A DNA stretch of 64,000 bases from UBA8941 sp963780545 (GTDB taxonomy: Archaea > Thermoproteota > Bathyarchaeia > TCS64). Shown piece by piece: positions 35,606 through 44,142 of this stretch; position 1 is the first letter of the stretch, and each line of letters starts with the position of its first letter. Position numbers and translations under genes: made by a program. The notes under the pieces were generated by a model that did no database searches, was not told where the DNA came from, and worked only from the letters and a program-made list of their open reading frames with translations. The stretch lies in contig CAWACK010000013.1 in assembly GCA_963780545.1 (NCBI GenBank), positions 104,134 through 168,133 on the forward strand, given 5' to 3'.

Positions 35606-35944
35606 ATGTTATATCTAATAAATTTTAACATCAAAGAGGGAATGGCTGAGGAATTTCAAAAGTTCCTCAAAGACAACGAGAAAGCATTAGCCAAGTGCTC
35701 GCCGAAAGGATGGACGTATCGGGGAGATTACTTCTATGTACTAGGTTTTGGTAACTATACCGCGGTTGAGATCTGGGAAATCACCGACTACGCTGACTTT
35801 GATACGTATCGAAACCATGATGACCCGACGTGGCTGCGATTGACGAAACAGGGGATGGAATTTACGACGGCTGACAATACGCCTGCATGGTTGTTGCGAG
35901 AAGCGGGAGACACGAAAATAACTGAACCAAAAAAGAAACCGTAA
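35606..35944 (+). CDS. Small barrel protein
   Basis: 112 residues. MLYLINFNIKEGMAEEF first strand and helix, WTYRGDYFYVLGFGNYTAVEIWEI middle strands, ending in a Lys-rich tail (TEPKKKP). Length and pattern fit a dimeric alpha-beta-barrel fold. Ribosome site AGGAGG about 11 bp upstream. Preceded by 53-bp repeat copy 1 and followed by palindrome copy 4. Function unknown. Confidence 0.7.
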   Translation: MLYLINFNIKEGMAEEFQKFLKDNEKALAKCSPKGWTYRGDYFYVLGFGNYTAVEIWEITDYADFDTYRNHDDPTWLRLTKQGMEFTTADNTPAWLLREAGDTKITEPKKKP

Positions 35945-36026
35945 CTAATGTTCATCACATCCTAAATAATTCCTTTCTTTTTTTTTCCAATTATATGACA
36001 AATAGTGGAGCTAACAGAGGCTTTAA

Positions 36027-36098
36027 TGTGTGTGTTTGTTTGCTTGTTTGTTTGTTGCGCAGGGGGATCATAGTCTTATCCTCCTAAACCCAAACAAC
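36027..36098 (-). repeat. Dispersed palindrome copy 4 with TG/TTTG leader
   Basis: A GTGTGTGTTTG / CTTGTTTGTTTG run leads into AGGGGGATCATAGTCTTATC then CTCCTAAACCCAAAC. Core CATAGTCTTATCC, reverse orientation. It is about 80 bp after the stop of the small barrel gene at 35606. Confidence 0.8.
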
Positions 36099-36184
36099 GT
36101 CATTTCGCATCTATCTTAAAACAATGAAATTGAAGGAAATGCTATGGTTATATAAATCTTAGAACGGGAATTTTTGGTGATTAA

Positions 36185-36946
36185 ATGGCTAGGTTAAACG
36201 CTGAGAAGACCGACTACTCAAAAATAGCAAAACTATACGACAAAGTAAGGCCTCCACCTGCAGACATCTGGGTATCAAAAATTATAGAGTTCGGAAAGAT
36301 AGAAGATGAATGCAACATTCTAGATGTTGGATGTGGAACAGGAAGATTTCCTTTAGATATTCAAAAAACGAAATACTGTGTAATATGTGCCTTAGACCCC
36401 TCGGTTGATATGCTAGAAAAAGCCATTCAGAAAGACGCATCGAATGAAATCTCATGGATTCGAGGAGATGGGCAACATCTACCATTCAGGGGAAACATCT
36501 TTGATTGCGTTTACATGACCTTGGTGATTCATCACATAGAAGACAAGAAAAAAGCCCTCCAAGAAATCCATCATGTCTTAAAATCTCATGGGAGATGCGT
36601 TATTCTGACGAACTCTCATGCTCGATTAAGAAAGCAGGTAATAAGCGATTTTCAGGGTGTTGTTGAACTTGATTTAAAGCGATTTCCAACAATACCTTAC
36701 CTGAATATGATTATGAGAGATTCAGGCTATTCGACAATACATTATTACCCAATACAGTACAACGAATATATGGCAACAGCCGAATATCTCGAAAGGGTAA
36801 GAAATAAGTACATATCGACCCTTACGCTTCTCAGCGATGATGTGTTCCAAAGAAGGTACAGGGTTTTTGAGAGTAAGGTACTGAAAAAGTATGGTTCTCA
36901 AATAATTAGGCACAGCGGATTTGATTTTGTAGTTGGAGAAAAATAA
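36185..36946 (+). CDS. Class I SAM-dependent methyltransferase
   Basis: 253 residues. SAM motif I is ILDVGCGTGRFP (residues ~45-56), followed by CALDPSVDML (motif Ib) and WIRGDGQHLPF, then FDCVYMTLVIHHIEDKKKAL, a typical class I methyltransferase with a Phe/Leu-rich motif II. Substrate unknown. AT-rich codon use compared with the operons at the left, suggesting the accessory region. ATG 36185. Confidence 0.88.
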   Translation: MARLNAEKTDYSKIAKLYDKVRPPPADIWVSKIIEFGKIEDECNILDVGCGTGRFPLDIQKTKYCVICALDPSVDMLEKAIQKDASNEISWIRGDGQHLPFRGNIFDCVYMTLVIHHIEDKKKALQEIHHVLKSHGRCVILTNSHARLRKQVISDFQGVVELDLKRFPTIPYLNMIMRDSGYSTIHYYPIQYNEYMATAEYLERVRNKYISTLTLLSDDVFQRRYRVFESKVLKKYGSQIIRHSGFDFVVGEK

Positions 36947-36995
36947 TTTGAATTACTAATCATTCTTGAGGTTGAATTTGTGATAATTAATTATT

Positions 36996-37053
36996 GCGCG
37001 CGCTTCAAGTAAGCCGTTGACATTTCTCGCGCGCGTGATTTTATTTACTTGAA
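36996..37053. repeat. Two CG tracts with an inverted repeat
   Basis: GCGCGCGC (36996-37003) and CGCGCGCG (37028-37035) lie 24 bp apart. TTCAAGTAA (37004-37012) and its reverse complement TTACTTGAA (37045-37053) form an inverted repeat around the second tract. Confidence 0.5.
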
Positions 37054-37083
37054 TTAATTTCTCTTCAATAGTGGGCGAGACGT

Positions 37084-37912
37084 TTGGACATAAAATCTCA
37101 TAAAGAGCTTAAAGTCGTAATCATCGACGACATGGAAGGAGTTTCAGGGATTGATGATTGGCATCAAATTCTCTACGGATGCGAAGAATTCGAAGAATTC
37201 GGAAGAGCTCAGGTGACCGAAGACGTTAACGCAGCAATACGTGGCCTAAGAAAAGCGGGTGCCACCGAAATCAGAGTAATCGACTATCACGGTTCGGGTG
37301 CGCGCGCGCGCGCACGCGATGGCAGACACTAAAGATGGGTTCCTTCGTCACACTGTAACTCCCGGCCCCAAAATAAGAGTAAATGGCAAATTTGTGGGAG
37401 AGACAGCTCTTGAGGCATACTCGCTTAGCGAATACGGCGTACCCGTGATTATGGTCACTGGCGACCAAGCCTTAATCAGAGAAGCCTTAGCGTTTTTACC
37501 TGGCATTGAGACGGTGCAAGTCAAAACCTCCTCAGACAGCAGGACAACCAAATGCTTACCTTCGCCAAAAGCTAGGAAACTCATCGAACAGGCGGCGGAA
37601 AGAGCTCTTTTAAGGGTAGATGAATTCAAGCCAACTAAAATAATCAAGCCCATAAAAATAGATGTGTCATTCCCTAGCAAGGAAGAGGCAGATATGTCCG
37701 AAATAATCCCAAAAGCAAAGAGAAGCCTGGAAAACACAGTATCATACATAGCGGAAGAATGGAGTGAGGGAGAAAAGTTCATCAGAACAGCGCTCAGCTT
37801 AGCAAGCGAGAATCAGATCAATATACTTCTAGGAAAACTGAGCAAGCTCGAGGGATACCATAAAATCTCATTTGAGTACGCCGAGACTCGTATTAATGAA
37901 TGGCTTTCTTAA
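37084..37912 (+). pseudogene. dppA: M55-type D-aminopeptidase (DppA-like) with central deletion at a CG tract
   Basis: Two frames make one DppA-like protein. The first ends …VIDYHGSG and contains IIDDMEGVSG (metal Asp/Glu) and MTEDVNAAI-like QVTEDVNAAI. The second continues HAMADTKDGFLRHTV, VNGKFVGETALEAY (metal Glu) and VPVIMVTGDQALI. In DppA about 43 residues lie between the DSH motif and the HAxA motif; here they are absent, and a (GC)7 tract (37300-37313) occupies the join, which also changes frame. Metal-ligand positions survive on both sides. Bacterial DppA is a D-amino peptidase. The gene is probably inactive. Confidence 0.8.
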
Positions 37913-37966
37913 GACCGAGAAACATACGATGAGAAATCGCATCATGAGTTCAATAAAGCCAGAAAA

Positions 37967-38001
37967 TTGGGTTTGGGGGAAAAGACTGTGGCCCCACACA
38001 A
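37967..38001 (+). repeat. Dispersed palindrome copy 5
   Basis: TTGGGTTTGGGGGAAAAGAC then TGTGGCCCCACACAAAG. Left arm GGGTTTGGGG, right arm CCCCACAC, core AAAGACTGTGG. It begins 55 bp after the dppA stop. Confidence 0.75.
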
Positions 38002-38166
38002 AGAATTCGATCTGAATAACTATCTACTCCACGGTTACTACCACCTTACTCTCTTATCCCGCCACTCTCTCTACAGACAAACAAACACGGGAGAAGTAGA
38101 GTGATGAAAGAGAATAAATCCGTGCACGCGCGCCAAGCAACTTATAATTGGAGACAATGTGAATGA

Positions 38167-40950
38167 TTGAAGGTGGGAAATTATACGCGACGATTTTTAG
38201 CCCTAATTTTAATCCTTGTGATGATTACACCAACCATCTTCAACAGCGTGCCCGCATACGCAAGCACATACCCGTGGGTACCCCAGAAGAACATCAACCA
38301 TTCAGAATACCATTACGATGAATCAGGTTACAATTTTATAGAAACCATTGACATCAAATGCTCCACCAACGTTTGGAGGGAGGGTGACACAATGACGTTA
38401 ACTGTCACCACCCGCAACGAATGGAATCTAGAGGTGGACTTCAACTACTGCAATGTGACCATCGAATCCATCGATCCGCCTTTGTATAGGTTAAGCCCTG
38501 CAACCGCGCGTGGGACCGGGTATATGGGAAGCTTCGCCGTATTCTGGGAGAACCAAGGTTGGGCCACAAACACTACTCATGTGTACAGAGTAACCGTACG
38601 GATGTTAGAGGGCATGACTCCACAGCGCATGGGCACAGAACAACCAAGAGTTCCCTCAATCTGGGTCTACGATAGCATTGGGGGAAGCTCTAATCGCTGC
38701 GTACATGTGTTACCCCTTCAGGCATCTACAATCACAATCCGATCCGATGGAACCATAACCCCATCGAACGCCCCGATTACGAGATAGGGAGATAACTATA
38801 AGCTAACATCTAACGCGAACCGCACGATCCAGATCTTCAGAAACAACTGCCATCTTGATGGAGGCAGAAACTCTGCTTCAAACGTAAGCAACACGGGCAA
38901 CGACGTAGGCGTATACGTAAAGGCCGAAAACGTGACCCTAGAAAACCTCAACGTGAACTACTGTACCACCGGCGTATCGATAAACAACTGCACCGGATGC
39001 AGACTAGCACACGATACGATTTACAACAACACCGACATCGGCGTACTACAGAACAATACCAGTGACAGCGAAATCACAGATAACGAGATCTACAACAACG
39101 GTTGGCAGAATGCAGTCTCAGGGTCACAATTTGGAATACTTCCAATACACTCCGGAGTCGCCGTGTTAAACTCGTCAAACAATACAATAAGCAACAACAA
39201 ATTAACCAACAATGATGCCTACAATATTTATCTCTTAAAATCTAACTCCAGCATGGTCGCAAATAATACATCAACTCTTGGAAGCCGAGGAATCTATGTA
39301 GACCATTCGGATGACAACGACATAGTAAACAACAATGTCACAAAGGTAATCGCATATGGCATAATAATAAGTAACTCAAATAAGAACATCATACATAACA
39401 ATATCCTATACAATAACCATGCTGGAGGAATCTTACTTGGCTGGACAAATAGCACCCAGATAATTGGAAACCAAATAAAACAGGCAAAAGGAGACGGAGT
39501 AGACCTCTCCTACAGCAGCTGGAATACGATAGCGGGAAACAACATCTCCAACGCAACCGAAGGCATTTACCTAAATGACAGAAATAATAACAACAACATA
39601 TACAGCAACGTCATCAAAAAATGCAAATCGGGAATCGACCTACATGGCAGTGAAACCGGTAACAAAGTATCCTATAATGTCCTGATGGATAACGTACCCT
39701 ACGACATAGAGTTAAGCGAAAACAGCACAGGCGCCACAAACGAGCAGGAAAGCAACGGGCAAATATACAGCAACACAATAGTTAACACCCATAGCCCCGA
39801 AAACGAGACCGTCGCAGTAGAACTATCCGGAGCCACCCGCGTCCAAATCTACAACAACACGATATCGCAGTACCACATATGCTTCAGAGTCGCGGAAAGC
39901 TCCTACGATAAAATCTACAACAACAAGATAACGACCACAGCCGAATCCGTGGTCGTCTACTCGAACTCCACCAACATCGTCTGGGACAACGGATACCCTA
40001 CTGGTGGAAACTACTGGAGCGCATACAAGGGTAACGACACTTACTCCGGGCCTCATCAGGACCAGCCCGGGAGCGACGGGGTAGGTGACGAACCCTACGA
40101 GATCACCGCGTATGGTAATTTACAGGGAGGCGTCGTGACGAACCCCATCAGCCTCACCGACAGGTACCCACTCGTAAAGAACTCACTCAAACCTACGGCT
40201 GCGAAGATCTCTGTGGATGGTAAAGAGTCCGTAGTCACCATAGTCACCTCCTCCACCCTCCTACAGGTCGCGGCTGCAACCGATGCACTAAAATTCACCG
40301 TGACGGGCACGGACGGCACAACGGGCTACGCGAGGGTGACCCTCCCCAAGACAAACACAACCGCCCTAAGGGTCTACATAGATGGCAACCCACTCGCATC
40401 ATCGATCACAAGCGACGACTCGTACTACTACATCTGCATCCAGTTCCACCTGAGCACCCACGTGATAACCATACAATACGCTAAGCCTAAAGATGCGAGC
40501 TCCATCTCCTGCGTGGCCCAAGGGCAGTCGATTAGCTCGGGGAGCCAGATGGCCATCAAGGGTGTGCTCAACCCGGCGCTGAGTAATTCAACGATTAGCT
40601 TGACCATAACAGCGCCGAGCGGACGCAGGAGTGTGGTCTCGCTGAGGACCGGCTCTGATGGGGCCTTTAGCTACGTGTTCACGCCTACAGACGCTGGGAC
40701 TTGGGGTGCCCAGGCTTCTTGGGATGGAAACGACGCGTACACCAATTCAACGAGCCCTATTCAAAACTGGAGCGTCGTTGAGAGCACATCGAGCAACTAC
40801 ACAGGAGGAGTACCCGGCTACCCGATTGAGGCGATGATAATGGGTTTGTTTCTCGTCGTCGGTTTGTGGGTTTGGCGTCATCGGGTCAAAGGTGTTTTAT
40901 TCAGTTCTTGCGTGACGCGCATGTTTACTTATCACGATTTTATTTATTAA
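38167..40950 (+). pseudogene. Secreted right-handed beta-helix protein (NosD-like) with an in-frame TAG
   Basis: From TTG 38167: signal peptide (…NSVPAYAS, cleavage near residue 32), then a beta-sandwich domain, then TAG at codon 207 (38785). The same frame resumes at once with GDNYKLTSNANRTIQIFRNN, where the related proteins continue without a break, followed by NosD-type beta-helix repeats (NN.I..N…YNN), an Ig-like domain and a C-terminal tail GGVPGYPIEAMIMGLFL then basic residues. It was probably one ~926-residue surface protein broken by a nonsense mutation. Amber readthrough or a sequence error cannot be excluded. TAG is used as ordinary stop in neighbours. Confidence 0.75.
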
Positions 40951-40953
40951 AAA

Positions 40954-41436
40954 CTAACTATCAATGTAATATATCATATAATTAATGTCGCCAACATTTA
41001 GCTCATTAGTATTTAATCTATATCCTTCGCAATAAATTACTTTTGCAACACTATTATAATAAACAGAGAAAACATAACTGTCTTGTTTTGCTTGGGCTAA
41101 CGCTGATTTAAACTCCTCAAAACTATTAGTTTGTTGTGGATTAGAGAATGCTCTCAATACTTCTTGAAAGGGTGCATTAGATTTTGATATTGAATATTGT
41201 CCCATTAGCGAATCTACTTTTTGATTAAATGAATTTGTTTTAAACATATTATATCCATAATAACCTGAAGCTCCTATTATAATTACTACAATGGCAATTA
41301 TTATAGCTTTTATTGTTGATTTATTAATATGTGGTTTTTCCTCTTAATCCAGTTGATTAATTAGCTTGCCACAATTTTGACAATATACAGAATTAACGTC
41401 CTCAATTTTTTTCCCACATTTTTTACAGTAAACCAT
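40954..41436 (-). pseudogene. Zinc-ribbon membrane protein with in-frame TAA at codon 31
   Basis: From ATG 41436 the minus strand reads MVYCKKCGKKIEDVNSVYCQ, a Cys4 zinc ribbon (C-x2-C … C-x2-C), then QLD and a TAA stop (41344-41346). The same frame then continues EEKPHINKS and a membrane helix (IIIAIVVIIIGASGYYGYNM) and an extracytoplasmic domain ending …IYYID. The two halves make one known domain order, so it looks like one gene with a nonsense mutation. AT-rich. Function unknown. Confidence 0.65.
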
Positions 41437-41542
41437 TTTACGTTCCACTTTTAGATAAAAATTAATGATATATTATTAATCATTTATAATCAAAAACTAT
41501 TGATTCGCACACTCTAACCCGCACGTGCATATGAGTAACTGT

Positions 41543-41575
41543 TAATGTATAAAAGAGAAAGAAGGGAAGAGAGAG
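41543..41575 (+). repeat. Polypurine block, copy 2
   Basis: TAATGTATAAAAGAGAAAGA followed by AGGGAAGAGAGAG; nearly the same as 30921-30953. It lies just before palindrome copy 6 and downstream of the minus-strand gene 41646. Confidence 0.6.
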
Positions 41576-41599
41576 TTGTAATAGTTAGTTTTAAGAGAG

Positions 41600-41632
41600 A
41601 AGGCTAAGACTTTTCCCCCAAAAACCCAAATC
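41600..41632 (+). repeat. Dispersed palindrome copy 6
   Basis: AAGGCTAAGACTTTTCCCCC then AAAAACCCAAA. Core CTAAGACTTTTCCCCC is the same subtype as copies 1 and 2. It lies 14 bp past the stop of gene 41646. Confidence 0.75.
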
Positions 41633-41645
41633 CTAAACGAGTATG

Positions 41646-42020
41646 TTACTTGAACTCGACCCTCAGCTCATCAACTTCATCCCAGTATTCATGTCTCCTC
41701 GACTTGGGGACAATAAGGGCCTCCCACTTCGGAAACCACTCATCCGTGAGCTTCGCAAACTCAGCGTCCGAGTTGAATTTACTCATCGCTTTATCGAAGT
41801 CTTCGCGGCGTTCATACTCATCCAGAGCCATCCAGCCTTCCTCAGGTGACCCCTCCTCGGTAAAGGTGAAGAAACGTGACCTGACGTAGTTGACCTTCTC
41901 CGGGTGAGCCTTCTGGTAGTCCAGCATCTCACGCCAGACCTCAAATTGCTTAGCGTGGTTCTCTTTCTGAATACGCCATCTAACTATGTTGGTGAACAAG
42001 CTTAGGTGCTCCATTTTCAT
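41646..42020 (-). CDS. Small barrel protein, larger variant
   Basis: 124 residues: LSLFTNIVRWRIQK first strand, helix FEVWREMLDYQKAHPEKVN, YVRSRFFTFTEEG strand, WMALDEYERREDFDKAMSKF, and WFPKWEALIVPKSR strand. This is a beta-alpha-beta-beta-alpha-beta pattern, EthD/ABM-like. Function unknown. It is followed downstream by a palindrome and polypurine block, as is gene 31066. ATG 42020; TATAAAAA sits too close to it for a promoter and is probably coincidental. Confidence 0.65.
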   Translation of the reverse strand: MKMEHLSLFTNIVRWRIQKENHAKQFEVWREMLDYQKAHPEKVNYVRSRFFTFTEEGSPEEGWMALDEYERREDFDKAMSKFNSDAEFAKLTDEWFPKWEALIVPKSRRHEYWDEVDELRVEFK

Positions 42021-42089
42021 TGATTTTTATAGATTCTTAGTAGCAGTTTTATTTGAATACTTTGTCTTGCCGTTGAGTGTCGGGTGAAA

Positions 42090-42120
42090 GTGAGGATAAG
42101 ACTTTAGCTCCAAAACCGGG
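42090..42120 (+). repeat. Dispersed palindrome copy 7
   Basis: GTGAGGATAAGACTTTAGCT then CCAAAACCGGG. A weaker copy with core GATAAGACTTT; it lies upstream of gene 41646, one of the few copies not at a gene end. Confidence 0.5.
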
Positions 42121-42193
42121 GATTTGCGCCCAATTGAATTCTTATATTTTCCCAGTCCAAGAATATTCTCATATCGTATGCGTTAACCCCAAA

Positions 42194-42202
42194 GCGCGCG
42201 CG
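42194..42202. repeat. CG tract
   Basis: GCGCGCGCG between palindrome copies 7 and 8, in intergenic DNA. Confidence 0.5.
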
Positions 42203-42330
42203 AGAAGGTCATGAAGATGTATCTGCGGGATAGGCCGACGCCGTTCCCATGGGAGTTCAGCTAGGAACCCAAGTTTGAGAAAGAGAAACCCTAGAAGAGA
42301 ATCTCAGAATGGAGTTCAAGTATCACGTTT

Positions 42331-42377
42331 TTTTGGTTTGGGTTTGGGGGCCATAGTCTCATCCTCCCATATACACC
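42331..42377 (-). repeat. Dispersed palindrome copy 8
   Basis: TTTTGGTTTGGGTTTGGGGG then CCATAGTCTCATCCTCCC. Core CCATAGTC, reverse orientation, with three G tracts in the arm. It lies about 57 bp past the stop of the minus-strand binding protein. Confidence 0.75.
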
Positions 42378-42433
42378 TTCATGCGTGCGCAATAGGGAAG
42401 AATATTTACAAACTTTTAAAAAAAAGAGGGAAT

Positions 42434-43733
42434 TTATGGCCATGTTGGTGTTATAATCCAGCTTATAGTGCTAGGGTCAGTGTAAGAGCCGGTGCCTGGG
42501 TATGAGTAAGAGCCATACTCCACATAATCTAAGCTACCTCCAGATAACCCGTAGCCCCCGATCTCCCAGTCGCCAGCAACTCTATCACCGTTCTTGTCCA
42601 GTTGGCACCAGCCACTGTATCCGAAGTATCTTGAGCTGTCATCGATTAGTACCTTGATTACGTTGCTGGCCCCCGGAGTGTTCCCGGTCCAAGTCGGTCT
42701 CGTCTCGATCACGGCCTGGGCGAGCATCCATCCAGCATCTAAAAGCATGCTCCCATGTAGTCCATCGGGTAGCCCCCAACCGGACTGAAACAAGCATTAA
42801 ATGTTGTAGCCATTACGTCGAATTTCGTGTTGTGTGGTGTAGCAGGATTAGGGCTAAGTATCTTTAGTACACCTACATTTGTCCCCGTAAGGTATGTTGA
42901 ATAGGCTGTTCCATCGGTACCGAACCAAGGCAGTTTCCCGAGATTCGAAAAGCCATCCGTGGTGGCGAAGGTGGACTGTTAAGTTCAGCGCAATCAGTGT
43001 CGATTGCGATAAGGAAGACCCCTACATGAGTTAGGTCAGATAGGCTCTCAGCTTCTGACTCAGCAGATGCTAAAGCACTGGCGAAACTAGTTGTGCTGCC
43101 AGGAGTAAATGTATAAGTGAATAAATTGCCGGATGAAAACGAGGGGGAGAACGCTCCGAGTACCCCGCTTCCAAAGGAATCACTACGTTCAATCACAATA
43201 GCTTTTGTCAAACCTAGATTCGCGAACATCGCTGCGACGATTGTTCCTTCCCAGGAGGCAGAGGGCGTTAGTCTGAAAAGATTATCGACGTGTGCTAAAC
43301 TGGGGGCATTGGAAGTAGGGCTTATCATAACCATATTGTGATTCTTTAAGTACGCGAGTGTATAATCATTTATTTGGGATGAGTACCAACCACCAATTAT
43401 GAGGTTGATGCCCTCATTATGGAATTTCACCAATTGGGCATTAGACTCATCAGCAGTGTCATCAGGTCCCATGCTTACAACTTGGAACTCAAATTTGACT
43501 GGTGGGTTGAACCTATCGGCGGGTAGTTTGGCGACGTATGCGTTGATGTCCTTCTGGACAACGCCTACATAGAGGTTAGTCTCAGAGGCCAAATAATAGT
43601 CATCCGATATGACCCCTATCTTAATGACTACTGGTTTCTCCGCATTCGTTGTCATAGAGAAAACCGAGGTAACGAACAGGGCAATCAGTAGGACCGCTAA
43701 CACACCGGACTTTTTAACTCCTAACTTTTCCAT
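42434..43733 (-). pseudogene. ABC transporter substrate-binding protein (LivJ-like), two frameshifts
   Basis: N-terminal part (from ATG 43733): signal peptide (residues ~1-32), VVIKIGVISDD start of a type 1 periplasmic-binding fold, and LIIGGWYSSQ. The frame changes near 42970 into FATTDGFSNLGKLPWFGTDG…, then again near 42790 into LHGSMLLDAGWMLAQAVIET and a VSGGSLDYVEYG-like end. Order and content match a single branched-chain-amino-acid-type binding protein. No permease or ATPase gene is near, so it may be an orphan sensor. Frame shifts could be sequence error or decay. Confidence 0.75.
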
Positions 43734-43747
43734 TCTTCATTTCACCT

Positions 43748-44026
43748 TCAGTCGGTTCTTTCCTGCTCCCCGACTCGGAGCTGAGGATTGACCTGCGTGT
43801 GCGCTTCAAGGACCTCCCTTAGCTGCTCCTCTGATAGGTCGACTCTGAGTGTACCGTTAATACCTATGATCTCCAGGACATCGCCCTCGGCGAGGGAAAC
43901 CTTCGTCAGCTCCCCGAGGCTGCCCTCAAAGAGCACGCAGTCGTGGGTTTCGTTTGAGATAGAGATGTTCTTAATGTGGACCTTGGACTTCATCTCGACT
44001 GAGAACGCATGTTCCATATGCACCAC
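43748..44026 (-). CDS. Small hypothetical protein, beta-rich
   Basis: 92 residues; MEHAFSVEMKSK (start two codons in) may be the true start. Alternating short strands (KVHIKNISIS, VSLAEGDVLEIIG) suggest a small beta barrel, followed by a LSEEQLREVLEAH helix. Not recognised. It ends 14 bp before the binding-protein gene, so they may be one unit, and is divergent from the wHTH/beta-helix gene. Confidence 0.55.
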   Translation of the reverse strand: MVHMEHAFSVEMKSKVHIKNISISNETHDCVLFEGSLGELTKVSLAEGDVLEIIGINGTLRVDLSEEQLREVLEAHTQVNPQLRVGEQERTD

Positions 44027-44142
44027 CCTTAGCGCCGCTGTGTCTTATCCTCAGCCAAGAGTAAGGTTAAACTTAATATCTCATATGCGGAGGATCAATA
44101 CACCGAAAAATAGTGGGATACACTCAAGGGAGGATTGGATCT

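Noticed and set aside
38785..38787. Pyrrolysine recoding of TAG across the window
   Set aside because: TAG ends several normal genes here, and no PylS or pylT is seen; the in-frame TAG is better explained as a mutation.
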